In this document: positions 56,570 through 64,000 of the stretch, piece after piece | Layout of the letters: the number at the start of each line of letters is the position of its first letter | Position numbering within the stretch: position 1 is the first letter of the stretch | NCBI GenBank assembly: GCA_963995525.1 | Contig: OZ023208.1 | Coordinates: 17,752,519-17,816,518 of the forward strand | Direction of reading: 5' to 3' | Length of the DNA stretch: 64,000 nt | DNA from: Escarpia spicata | Taxonomy: Eukaryota > Annelida > Polychaeta > Sabellida > Siboglinidae | Made by a program: the position numbers and the translations under genes | Notes under the pieces: model-generated | The model's input: only the letters and a program-made list of their open reading frames with translations | The model's database searches: none | What the model was told of the DNA's origin: nothing

Positions 56570-59500
56570 GACGGTCTACACTTCTCTCCAGGCAATGGCA
56601 AGTACACGCACACAAGCATGCATGCACACACACACACGCACACACAGACGGTCTACACTTCTCTCCAGGCAAATACATACACACACATTGTGTAAGACGA
56701 TAAATTATACAGATTGGCTATGACTGTTTATTCCTAGTAAAGTTTATTTCAGCTGTTTTCAGTGCAAAACACAATTTTTTTATCTTTTATAGATTATTTA
56801 GCAAAAGCTGTTTTATTGTGATCTGAAAATTTTCTAATTAATTATTTTCTGTATTTGTTTATGCGATTTTAGTTAATTCTTAACCATTTCAGTGCGACAG
56901 GTTGGATTTCCGGCCGCACTGTCTGTGGCGCTTCAGTACGACAGGCCGTTTATTCGGCATTGATGATGTCTGCTATTCAGATAGTTTTTACTCATAATTA
57001 TCCACTATGTGGAGCCACTTGTGTACAGTTGTCAAGGCGAATAAATTAGCTATTCAGCAGTGGTCATCGTTTATTAACGCTCAATAATAGTTTACGGAGA
57101 TTTTCGCAGTTTTTAATGATTGATTATCAAAATCTGCAGTGGCCACAATGGCGGATGGCATTACTTCAACTAGTGATTTACCACCGTATGTTTTGGACAG
57201 ATTATTTGATAGTTTTAACGAAGAATTTTTGTCAGATGTTGATGATCGACACAATAACGATGTGGGCGAAGTTAGTATACAACTGTGTTCAGCAACTGCA
57301 AAAACTTTTGAAATCTTGGTGGCCATCTTGGATTACTGGTTACCATGACGACGGAATGTAAAATAATATGGCTCATTTTACTTGCTGATTATCATACTTT
57401 CCGAAAATATATAACATTCATACTCATAAATGCAATTTTGTTGCTCAAATCTTGACTTGAAGTGAGGTAGTCCATTGTCTTGCATATTCACTGGGAATGC
57501 AGTATTCAGTGGTCACAGCTGCTCAGGGCTATAGTACTGAATTATTTTCATTACTACTATTTATTTGAGCATTGACCAATAATTATTGTTAATGTTTACA
57601 CTTATTAAACAATTATATAATCTAAGTTATTTTTAGATCTCATGAAACATTATAAAACACCAGAACAATTATTTGGTTGCACTCTTGTGTGGCTACCAAG
57701 GTTGCAGTCTTTATGGAGTCTTCATTAACACAATCATTAATACAAATTTCATATATTTATGAAGTGAAACAGAAAGCATTGGCACTGTCACAAGGCAAAC
57801 ATTGATTGTTAAACCAAGTAATTTTTCTCCTTATCTGGACTATCCTAAACAGTTGTGTCTGCAGCCATGGACACTTAAACTAGACTGGGCAGACACATCT
57901 AACGCTCCTGTAGTGGTGTTGCACACATCCCCATATTGACGTACCTATATATATATAAGCCTAACGGCAGCATAGGTCAACCACTGCATTATGAGAGATA
58001 GGATATACAACCTCCGAGAAAACGTCTCTCAAAATCATCAAAAAAATATTTTTTTTGGGTGCAAATAATTGTTGATATCATTATACGTCTGGGTATACTA
58101 ACAGTTCGAATTTTAAGGCAGTCTGCCTAAAGCGGTCCCTTATGCATATTTGATCGACGTATGTATATATATATATATACATATATATAAATATAATTAT
58201 ATATATATATATAGTCATCTATTTTAGAAGTCCACTAATGAACACCTTCATTGTTGTATCATTAAATGACCCAAGTCTGGTAGTGCCAAGAGTTTAGTTG
58301 GGCTATGTTTGTTATAGTTTCATAGATGAAATGTAGTGTGTCGCACGGCTATCTCTCAGTCCATAGTTCACATTTAGATTCCTTTCCTCTATCATTATCA
58401 AGTGGCCGTCTTGTTTGCTTAAAACAAAAAACTGTCCAAGTAGATAAGCACTCATACAGTAAGCCCTTTCAGTCTGACCAAAACACCAGCTCTTCTATCA
58501 AGATTGGAATGATTAGAGTACATACTCTTTGAACTTGAATGTCTCTGTGTGTTTTCGGTGATATACCATAACAAGCATGGCTGCTAGTTAAAGCTCTGTA
58601 CCCCAAATTTCCTTCCTGGGACTTATACACTGTGTACAAAGTCTGTTTTACTTGTTTTCTACATGTATACAATGTTAACACTTACACACAGAGCTCAGTT
58701 ATTTTTGTAACATCATCATTTGTTGTGTGTAGTCGACGGTCGTGTTGTGTGTTATAGGTGTGCTTGTGAGGAAGGCAACAATAGATGAATTGAAGGCTTC
58801 TAACTCGCCCTTCAAGAAGCGTCTAGTGAGGGTAAGTTTCAGTGCAGTGGGTCAGACTAAAAAAAATGTGTCTTAACCCTTTTGCACCTCTGAGCTCATA
58901 TTCCTGGGGATATAAGTGGTATCAAAGTTTATTATTATTAATACTATTTAGTCCTCAAGTAGGCCAAACCTGCCCGTAGACTAACATTCCATGTCAGCTA
59001 AACTCAGCCCAAAATAACCGTGTAATGCTGTGTTGAGTTTTGGGTGTCATATAAATAGAGAAACATGAATTTAAAAAACCCAGCTGAGTTCTAAAGGGTT
59101 AATGGTCTGTAGTAACATGTAACCAGGGTGGTGGTTAATTATTTGGACTTGTGTTTACGTACATTTTTGTCAGTACTTGGACTTCGATTTTTGAAATGAC
59201 AAGTATATGTACTTGGTCAATTGTACTTGCCTGAATATCAAGTACTTTGCAAGTACATAACTTGAGTAATGTATATTAAATAGAAAACAAATACTTGAAC
59301 TCTACTGTTATGTCTGTCTGGTGCATACAACTGAATGCCTATCCTGATTATTTACGTACTTATGCCCTTCACTCCATGCGGAGCATAGGCCGTCGTAGAC
59401 TATTCTCCAGCCACACGACTTTGAGAAATCTTCTCTAGTTCTTTCCAGGTGTAGCCACTCCTTTGTACTTCTATAGCCATGTCCCTTTGCCAGGTGTTTT

Positions 59501-62500
59501 TTGGCCTTCCTCGCCTTCTTTTTCCTTGAGGATTCCATGTCAGACTGTCTTGTGGGGTTTGTTGGCTTTCTCTGTGTGTCTAATCCAACCCCACTTTCTC
59601 CTCAGGATCTGCTTGGCGACAGGTTCTTGGCTAGTCAGTTCTCATAGCTCCTCATGTCTGATTTTGTTTTGCCATTTTATGCATAGAATTCTTCACAGAT
59701 ATCAGTTAGGAAAGGCTGGATTTTGCCTATTGTTGTTTTTGTTATTCGCCATGTTGCAGAGTCATACGACAATACTGATTTTACATTGGAGTTAAAAATT
59801 CAGATTTTTTTGTGGAATTCCAGATTTTTAGTGTCAAGAATACTGTCCGTGCCTTGCCTACGTTTGCTGCAACATCAGTCTCTGTACCACCTTGTTTGTC
59901 TATCATGCTCCCTAAGTAGGTAAAGGAATCCACTTCTTCCAGGGGCTCTCCTGCTATAATTCGTTCCTACCATGTATTGTCATGATCTTGGTTTTGCCTC
60001 TGTTGATCTTCAGACCTGTCTTTGCTGATGTCGATTCAAAAAATGTTGTTTTGTCCTGCATCTCTTTGTGGGTGTGCGATAGTAGTGCCAGGTCATCAGC
60101 AAAGTCCAAGTCCTCCAGCTGAGTCCATGGTGTCCACTGTATACCATTTCGTCTCCCGTCCGTGGTGGTCCTCATAATCCAGTCAATCATGAGGATAAAC
60201 AGGAAAGGGCGACAGCAGGCATCCCTGCCGAACCCCTGTCTTAACTTCAAAACTATCTGATAGTCGTCCTCCATGCACCAACTGGCAAGACAGTCCTTGG
60301 TAGGTGCTCTGGATCACGGAGATTACCTTTTCTGGAATGCCATAATGTCTCATCAGATTCCAGAGTGTCGGCTGTCCACACTGTCAAATGCTTTCTCATA
60401 GTCAATGACATTGACATACAGTGGTGAGTTCCATTCCAACGATTGTTCTAATATGACGCGCAGAGTTGTGATATGGTCTGTGCAAGATCTGTCCTGTCGG
60501 AAACCTGCTTGGTGTTCTCGGAGCTTTGCATCCACTGCTTCTTTCATCCTCTCTAATATCACTCTGTTCAGCACTTTTCCCGGGACTGATAGTAACATTA
60601 TTCCTCTATAGTTCTTGCATTCTCTGATATCTCCTTTCTATGGGAGCTTGACTACGAGTCCCTTTCTCCATTCCTCTGGAACTCTGTCGTCTTCCCAGAC
60701 TTTCTCAAAGAGGCTGTGCAGTATTTCCGTGGATGTGCTAATATCTGCCTTCATTGCCTCTGCTGGTATTTCATCCGGCCCTTCTGCCTTTACATTCTTC
60801 AGTTGTTTGATAGCGTTCTTGATTTCTGTTGTGCTTGGTTTATCACAGTTTACGGGTAGAACTGTCTCTGCTGGGGGATGACTGGGGGAACTTCCGGAGT
60901 GTGTCGGTTTAATAGTTCTGTGAAGTGCTCCACCCATCTCTTTAGTTGGTCGTCTACCGTGGTGAGGGCTTTTCCTTGCTTGTCTTTAATTGGACTGTCC
61001 TTTGGTTGATACTTGCGTGCCACTTTCTTTGTTATGTTATATAGATCTTTCGTGAATCATGTTTCTGTTTGCTGCTGCTCCCTCTGCCTGTGTTGCCAGG
61101 TTGTCCACCAAGCTTCTCTTGTCTCTTCTGAGTTAATATTATATATTTTAAAACAGTTAATAATTGCCGCCTGCATAATACTATAGTTGATCATTACGAC
61201 TGAAACAGACTTGTAGTTGACCTAAAGTACTTGGAATTGTATTTGATCAAATGTACTTGACCCTAACCCTGGACACTCACCCATTCACTCATATCTGCCT
61301 TTTGGGTTATATTCTGGTGACACCAACCAAAAAGAATATACGGCAAAAGAAACCACTAAATCCTGGTTGAAAAGTGAAGCCGTGCAAATAGTGGCTCCAT
61401 TAGGCAGCTAGCTAGGAGAATAACGCCTCAATATTGTTGCAAGCCGGTTTCACTAAAACGGCGCTCATATAATTATGTATGTGTGTTCGTATGTGCACAC
61501 ATGTTCAAAAAACATGCGTTAGTTTTTGAATACAACTATATGTACATCGTCAAACAATCTTCAAAACGTGCACTTGGATATTTCATTGTCAAAATATAAA
61601 TATATTGGGTGCAGATCTATGCCCACTGCACATTGTTAGCATGGGCATGTGAAAATTGAACCAAAGTTCTCACACACATATGAGACCTTCAGTACTTTTC
61701 AATTTCTCCCTCTTGATGTGGTGATTTTGTCATTATTGTTGCTCAAGACAGCAAGTTGCAAATTGTCTAAATCATAGTTGTAACGGATTCTCAAGCGTTT
61801 GAAAGACATCCTCGTAACACCACTCCATTATCCAGACTCTTGTTTATTACAAAAGCCCTAAATATTGCATGTACACTACAAACAAACTATGCTGTTCTCT
61901 CTTCCTCAGCCATTTGCTACATATAGGTGAACATTAAGTCATTCTTGACTAAAACGACTACTGGTGTGTAGGTGTGCATTTCTAGAGTTTGAGCAATTCA
62001 GTGCACTGCACCAAGCGGTGCTATCATGTCTCAATGAGTAGTTCTCCTGCTTGCCGCGAGAGGCCGGTGCTGCATGCCGGCTTCACTAAAAACAGTGAAT
62101 TGGTTCCTCTTACCGTATATTCTGTTTGCTCCAACTATATGTTATGATCTTTTATTTGTGTTTACAACTCCCCAGGCTTCAATCCCTCATCTTCGTCCCG
62201 CATCTTCATTCAGAGGGTCAATACATGTAAAAGCTGGTCTGTCCTGCTTCTTGCCATGCACTGGTTGTCACAGGATGGCCTTAGATACCATTTCATCCAT
62301 GTGTCTGTCTATAGTAGTATTCAATAAATATCTGCCTTCTTTCCTGTGTTTTCTCAGTATATTTTTGATATGATAAAGTTTAGTTAAAAGATATTGTATA
62401 CCATTTGTGTGGGAAACTTGCTTGGTCCTTTGCGATATATTCTTGATTTATTCTTTATGATGTTACCAGTAGTTTAGTCAGTATTCTACAGCAGTGGTGT

Positions 62501-62966
62501 TTTGACAGCATACTGGGTAGAGCTGCGGACTCTCAACTGAGAGAATCCGGGTTCGAATCTTGTGCTGCAGTGTCGAACCTTGGGCAAGTTCGTTCACGCT
62601 ATGTTACTCCATTTCACTCGGCTGTATGAATGAGTACCTGGCTATGGACAGTGGTGGGTATTTGTGCACAAATAGTCTTTGTGCATTAATTGCAACGTGT
62701 CTCAATACTTCCCAGAGAAGTCAAGATTGTCTTCGATTGAGCAGGTCTGCCAAGGAGCAAAGTGTAAATCGCTCTGAGGACTGGATACTGTGCTGTATAA
62801 GAACTTACCTTTTTTTACATAAATACACTACCTACCAGCTGATGTCATGTTCACATTGCAGATTGCTAGTGATGCAGTTGGCTTTGGGTTTGTGATTCGA
62901 GGTGAGGGACCCGTGTTTGTTAAGACCGTGGACCCAACCGGTCCCGCTGCTGCAGCTGGTCTTAAG
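39857..62966 (+). CDS. DEPTOR: DEPTOR, DEP-DEP-PDZ inhibitor of mTOR; 8 visible exons, 3' end outside the window
   Basis: DEPTOR binds mTOR and restrains mTORC1/2 signalling in the cytoplasm. Exons in order: 39857-39933, 50230-50414, 51973-52093, 53703-53881, 54627-54827, 56075-56191, 58758-58831, 62862-62966. Phases agree throughout (1059 nt, 353 codons). Domain order by residue: short N-terminus ending [11 protein letters not shown] (human AEVLVTGEQLR), DEP1 about 26-110, DEP2 about 135-215, a linker with the degron-like ESGYHS at 255-260, and the start of the PDZ from 319 ([11 protein letters not shown], human DAVGWGFVVRG). Human DEPTOR has about 42 more residues after this point, so one terminal exon should lie beyond 64000. 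Intron 6 appears to start with a GC donor. It diverges from DSCC1. P-Rex proteins share DEP/PDZ domains but start with DH-PH, which is absent here. Confidence 0.95.
40323..43158. mobile_element. putative 2.8-kb DNA element with ~25-bp TIRs, DEPTOR intron 1
   Basis: The left end TACTATTGCATTCCAAATAA and the right end (reverse complement) are identical over these 20 bases and stay similar beyond. The right side contains a subterminal array of CCCTATACT/TATTCC motifs (42920-43140), with weaker versions on the left (40390-40500). No target duplication is obvious. The interior has an open frame around 41823-42215 that I cannot assign. Confidence 0.6.
41025..41236. mobile_element. TTAA-flanked MITE nested in a larger TIR element
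   Basis: TTAA at 41021-41024 and 41237-41240, with exact inverted ends GGCCAGACAC and GTGTCTGGCC. 212 bp, no coding. It lies within 40323-43158. Confidence 0.75.
43160..46500. other. DEPTOR intron 1, unassigned part
   Basis: Apart from the repeat at 43640-43780 there is AT-rich DNA with no recognised element or exon. The short frame at 43247-43519 has no identifiable domain. Confidence 0.5.
43640..43780 (-). repeat. GGTGCAGTTGGAG-type repeat, copy 3
   Basis: On the minus strand: GTGAGTCTCAACAGGGGTGC, AGTTTGAGGTTTTTTTGCTG, CAAGGGAGGTGCAGTTGGTG. About 40-bp spacing, as at 39118-39260. Confidence 0.5.
46519..46866 (-). mobile_element. tRNA-derived SINE, family B, second copy
   Basis: Minus-strand head with GGACGAGCGTCTAGTCCCGG and the B-box-like GGGTTTGAACCC (about 46812-46825), the same CTGTCGTGGACTCAC core as the copy near position 500, and an A-rich GGAAGAAGAAAATAGAAG tail. 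It sits in DEPTOR intron 1 and gives spurious open frames on the minus strand. Confidence 0.6.
46870..50229. other. DEPTOR intron 1, last part
   Basis: Contains the LINE fragment at 48640-48920. Otherwise nothing identifiable. The minus frame 47532-47296 and others show no domain. Confidence 0.5.
48640..48920 (+). mobile_element. LINE 3' fragment in DEPTOR intron 1
   Basis: [40 protein letters not shown] and, after one stop, [13 protein letters not shown] and stop. This is the classic C-terminus of a CR1/L2-like ORF2. The following ~60 bp is shared with 3080-3140. Confidence 0.75.
50230..50414 (+). CDS. DEPTOR: DEPTOR exon 2, DEP1
   Basis: 185 nt, residues 26-87. It holds the core of the first DEP domain: [36 protein letters not shown] and VLHH, matching human VIKDRRHHL, NCFVAKELIDWLI and IIHH. 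The acceptor is GTGTTTCAG|G and the donor is CATG|GTATGT. Confidence 0.95.
50657..51535 (-). mobile_element. TTAA-flanked element with THAP-like relic, copy 2 (DEPTOR intron 2)
   Basis: Flanked by TTAA at 50653-50656 and 51536-51539. Ends are AGGCTGTATCC ... ATGGCCT, similar to copy 1. The minus frame 51238-51011 starts [14 protein letters not shown], continues [13 protein letters not shown] and ends LNRFMPRPV, parallel to copy 1. The second Cys expected in a THAP zinc site is Asn or absent in both copies. Like copy 1 it is antisense to its host gene. Confidence 0.75.
51973..52093 (+). CDS. DEPTOR: DEPTOR exon 3, end of DEP1
   Basis: 121 nt, residues 88-127. [18 protein letters not shown] aligns with human FKDVKLFYRFRKDDGTFP. 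The acceptor is TTTGCAG|T and the donor is AGCAG|GTAAAT. A tandem AGGTGTCA-rich array begins directly after the donor. Confidence 0.95.
52096..52525. repeat. degenerate tandem array rich in TTGACAGGTGTCAC motifs
   Basis: Beginning right after the DEPTOR exon 3 donor, about nine AGGTGTCA motifs recur with TTGACATGTGTTTTG and CACTTTTTGATAGG segments between them. Period is irregular (about 35-90 bp). It runs up to the hAT element at 52537. Confidence 0.8.
52537..53641. mobile_element. hAT transposon, non-autonomous, perfect 8-bp target duplication, DEPTOR intron 3
   Basis: Ends are CAGAGCTG ... CAGCTCTG, flanked on both sides by TAAATATG (52529-52536 and 53642-53649). Subterminal AGTACTT/AAGTACA repeats crowd both ends. 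On the minus strand near 52960-52815 lies the hAT dimerisation signature: [20 protein letters not shown] then FENQLKLTK. The intact target duplication suggests a fairly recent insertion. At 1105 bp it lacks most of a transposase. It ends 61 bp before DEPTOR exon 4. Confidence 0.9.
53703..53881 (+). CDS. DEPTOR: DEPTOR exon 4, DEP2
   Basis: 179 nt, residues 128-187. This is the second DEP domain: [37 protein letters not shown]. It aligns with human YERTFMASEFLDWLV and KEAEQLCHRLMEHGIIQH. The acceptor is GTGTTGTAG|A and the donor is CACG|GTCAGT. A hAT element ends only 61 bp before the exon. Confidence 0.95.
54050..54125 (+). mobile_element. LINE 3' tail remnant
   Basis: TTTCCCTTTATGGGACAATA AAG-type sequence closely resembles the 3' end of the LINE at 30600-32410 (CTCCCAAGGGACAATAAAG). 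Only the terminal ~70 bp is recognisable, in DEPTOR intron 4. Confidence 0.45.
54627..54827 (+). CDS. DEPTOR: DEPTOR exon 5
   Basis: 201 nt, residues 188-254. [20 protein letters not shown] aligns with human VSNKHPFVDSNLLYQFRMNF and ends DEP2. A polar linker follows. The acceptor is TTTGCAG|T and the donor is ACAG|GTACCA. Confidence 0.93.
55261..55571 (-). mobile_element. tRNA-derived SINE, family A, copy 2
   Basis: Minus-strand copy in DEPTOR intron 5. The B box reads GGGTTCGAATCC on the minus strand (about 55508-55519). The shared body includes the CACTGTCTATGGCCAA stretch (plus sense). About 310 bp, collinear with 62495-62803. Confidence 0.75.
56075..56191 (+). CDS. DEPTOR: DEPTOR exon 6, degron-bearing linker with a GC donor
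   Basis: 117 nt, residues 255-293. It begins ESGYHSD, at the place of the human SSGYFS beta-TrCP degron, and is followed by a Ser/Pro-rich linker. The acceptor is ACTTTCTCAG|AG. Exon 7 needs a one-base overhang. The only strong donor with that phase is AATG|GCAAGT, a match to the GC-AG consensus, whereas the GT two bases further gives the wrong frame. The 3' end of the exon is the first unit of a CA-rich minisatellite. A GT donor further upstream, such as the weak TCGT|GTGGAC, cannot be excluded. Confidence 0.8.
56161..56690. repeat. CA-rich minisatellite containing the end of DEPTOR exon 6 and its donor
   Basis: Six units of CTACACTTCTCTCCAGGCAA followed by TGGCAAGTACACGCA, an AGCATGCATGCA palindrome and a variable CA run. 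The first unit is the 3' end of exon 6. Five units keep the GCAAGT donor; the sixth is cut short (GGCAAATAC). The CA run of the fourth unit is about 80 bp. The long His/Thr open frames here are artefacts. Confidence 0.9.
56880..57361 (+). mobile_element. possible piggyBac-like relic
   Basis: TTAA followed by CCATTTCAGTGCGACAGG resembles the start of some piggyBac-type elements. A frame from 57148 ([20 protein letters not shown], then FLSDVDD) has the acidic N-terminal look of such transposases and soon stops. No right end was found. Weak call. Confidence 0.3.
58158..58214. repeat. (TA)n microsatellite
   Basis: Two TATATATATA runs joined by CATATATATAAATATAATTA, in DEPTOR intron 6. Confidence 0.85.
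58758..58831 (+). CDS. DEPTOR: DEPTOR exon 7
   Basis: 74 nt, residues 294-318. [20 protein letters not shown] aligns with human VLKRPVTSEELLTPGAPYAR. The acceptor is GTGTTATAG|GT and the donor is GTGAGG|GTAAGT in phase 0. A TTAA-flanked MITE starts 45 bp after the donor. Confidence 0.92.
58877..59098. mobile_element. piggyBac-type MITE with TTAA flanks, DEPTOR intron 7
   Basis: TTAA at 58873-58876 and 59099-59102 border a 222-bp element with inverted ends CCCTTTTGCACCTCTGAGCT and (reverse complement) CCCTTTAGAACTCAGCTGGG. It begins 45 bp after the exon 7 donor. Confidence 0.7.
59300..61130 (-). mobile_element. RTE-like LINE in DEPTOR intron 7
   Basis: In minus order: [28 protein letters not shown] (60937-60638), [35 protein letters not shown] and [11 protein letters not shown] (60598-60353), [13 protein letters not shown] (FADD catalytic motif) and [14 protein letters not shown] (60274-59954), and a C-terminal [10 protein letters not shown] with a [13 protein letters not shown] stretch (about 59530-59360). 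This order is typical of RTE/BovB-type elements. Several shifts break it. It is antisense to DEPTOR. Confidence 0.85.
62495..62803 (+). mobile_element. tRNA-derived SINE, family A
   Basis: The head has an A-box-like TGGGTAGAGCTG and a B box GGGTTCGAATC (about 62549). The body and the end (CTCTGAGGACTGGATACTG) match two minus-strand copies at 55261-55571 and 22443-22747. It ends about 60 bp before DEPTOR exon 8. Confidence 0.75.
62862..62966 (+). CDS. DEPTOR: DEPTOR exon 8, first part of the PDZ domain
   Basis: 105 nt, residues 319-353. [14 protein letters not shown] and [15 protein letters not shown] align with human DAVGWGFVVRGSKP and QAVDPSGPAAAAGMK. The acceptor is CACATTGCAG|A and the donor is CTTAAG|GTACGT in phase 0. 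The rest of the PDZ domain is outside the window. Confidence 0.96.
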
Positions 62967-63044
62967 GTACGTTGACCACGATGGTGGGAGTAATATCATA
63001 ATGACATGTGGGTCGCAAGTGGGTAACGGACATGCCACACTGTT

Positions 63045-63215
63045 TTCTTCCATAAATCAAAGCCCTTGCAGCCACATTTGCTTATAGGGATGCGAAACTA
63101 TGGGACACTATCCCGGAATCTTTGCAGAATGCTAATAGTATAAAGACCCTTAAAACAGTCTTTTGTAAATTTCTCAAGAAGCATATATACAATTGTTTGC
63201 ACTTTTCGGTTGCTA
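63045..63215 (+). mobile_element. LINE C-terminal fragment
   Basis: A frame reads FAYRDAKLWDTIPESLQNAN SIKTLKTVFCKFLKKH, matching the usual LINE ORF2 ending (FxYxGAKLWNSLPxxIRxxxS-xxxFKxxLK). It lies in DEPTOR intron 8 and lacks everything upstream. Confidence 0.65.
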
Positions 63216-64000
63216 TGCCTGACTGACTGTTTACTTTTAAATGGTAAATTGTTTTAGTTCATTCATCTTGATTTTATTTACTATTATTATTGACTTCAAT
63301 CTTTATGTCTAGAATTGGTAAATTTATTCATGATGTTGTTTTATTTGTAGTGTCATATTATTCATTTATTACTTAGTTTAGTTATTTTTATTTATTTAAC
63401 TAATTTACTATTATTTGTATTGTGGTTAATTCAGCCCGGCTTGGCAAACTGGATGTTTTATTTACCATTTGAACATGCTTCGGGGTCGTATCTTCCAAAT
63501 TACGAACGTTATTACGGGCTTGGTAAACACAATTTGGTGTAGACCTCAACATAGTTATAGTTTCATATATTAATTAACATTATATAAATTAATAAGTGAA
63601 AAACAAACTACGAATGGGCTGCCTCTTTTTAAACTGTCCAAAAACTACATTTGTGGATGATTATCTAGTTTTGAAATTTTCCAAAAATATTTTGTTTATT
63701 GACCAACATTTTGTTGATATGTCTGTAATGTTACCCAGTTGAAGCAAGGTAATACGTCTGATTCATAAGTGCATTATTTAACTATAAGTTTTTGATAGAC
63801 TGATGTTTACTTACAAAATTTGATATGGTGTTTAGAAGAATCTGATTATAATTTCCATCAAACCAAAATGCAATAAGTGCTAATTAAAAGCAATGATGGC
63901 TGTTTAGATTTTTAATGATCTGTTTAAAATTTGAATATTTTGTGGGTGCAACTTTCAACAAACACTTTCAAGCAATTTGACAAGCAGTATACCATCAACA
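63216..64000. other. DEPTOR intron 8, no feature
   Basis: AT-rich sequence after the LINE fragment. The missing last PDZ exon (beginning with a segment like human VCQFVVSVNG) is not found before the window ends. Confidence 0.6.

Noticed and set aside
56023..56723. Open frames of up to 226 codons rich in His-Thr (plus) or Val-Cys (minus)
   Set aside because: They are translations of the CA/TG minisatellite. Only the part up to 56191 in one frame is DEPTOR exon 6.
1..64000. CRISPR arrays, operons, bacterial promoters or terminators
   Set aside because: Spliceosomal introns, SINEs and LINEs show eukaryotic nuclear DNA; tandem repeats lack a repeat-spacer structure.

Overview
The window is animal nuclear DNA: AT-rich, intron-rich, and full of LINE, SINE, hAT-like and MITE-like relics, with no bacterial features. 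The repeat mix and an expanded PIN-like gene family suggest a marine invertebrate, probably a mollusc or another lophotrochozoan. The species cannot be read from the sequence.

Two multi-exon genes account for most of the real coding sequence, and they are arranged head to head. DSCC1 (the Dcc1 subunit of the Ctf18 alternative clamp loader, used in sister-chromatid cohesion) lies on the minus strand from 36698 down to 20195. I reconstructed 12 coding exons whose phases all agree (1209 nt, 402 codons plus stop). DEPTOR (DEP-DEP-PDZ inhibitor of mTOR) lies on the plus strand from 39857 to beyond the window end. Eight exons are visible (1059 nt, 353 codons, all phases matching) and the last piece of the PDZ domain is off the edge. 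The same divergent DSCC1/DEPTOR pair exists on human chromosome 8q24, so this is an old neighbourhood. The ~3.2 kb between the two starts holds a GR-type palindrome near the DSCC1 start, a CRE next to the DEPTOR start, a long pyrimidine tract and a dispersed repeat.

Region by region: 1-6.3 kb holds repeat relics (SINE, tRNA-like fragment, LINE tail, MITE). 6.5-8.2 kb holds a small two-exon gene for a secreted Cys-rich, chitin-binding-like protein, with a possible alternative last exon. 8.2-11.4 kb is a MITE and three LINE fragments. 14.2-16.3 kb (minus) is a decayed copy of a PIN/FEN-like family. 17.4-18.3 kb has a dispersed repeat and a 39-bp tandem repeat. 20.2-36.7 kb is DSCC1, whose introns carry a hAT-like element, a SINE, a Harbinger-like element, a TTAA-flanked THAP-like element, a Rex/CR1-like LINE and another hAT-like element. 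39.9-63 kb is DEPTOR, whose introns carry a 2.8-kb TIR element, SINEs, the second copy of the THAP-like element, a hAT element with a perfect target duplication, and an RTE-like LINE.

The most unusual structure is that tandem arrays sit on or against splice junctions of both genes: the DSCC1 exon 4 donor, the DSCC1 exon 9 acceptor, the DEPTOR exon 3 donor, and the DEPTOR exon 6 donor, which appears to be a GC donor amplified inside a CA-rich minisatellite. The second is a previously unnamed (to me) TTAA-flanked element with a THAP-like coding relic, present once in each gene and antisense to its host both times.
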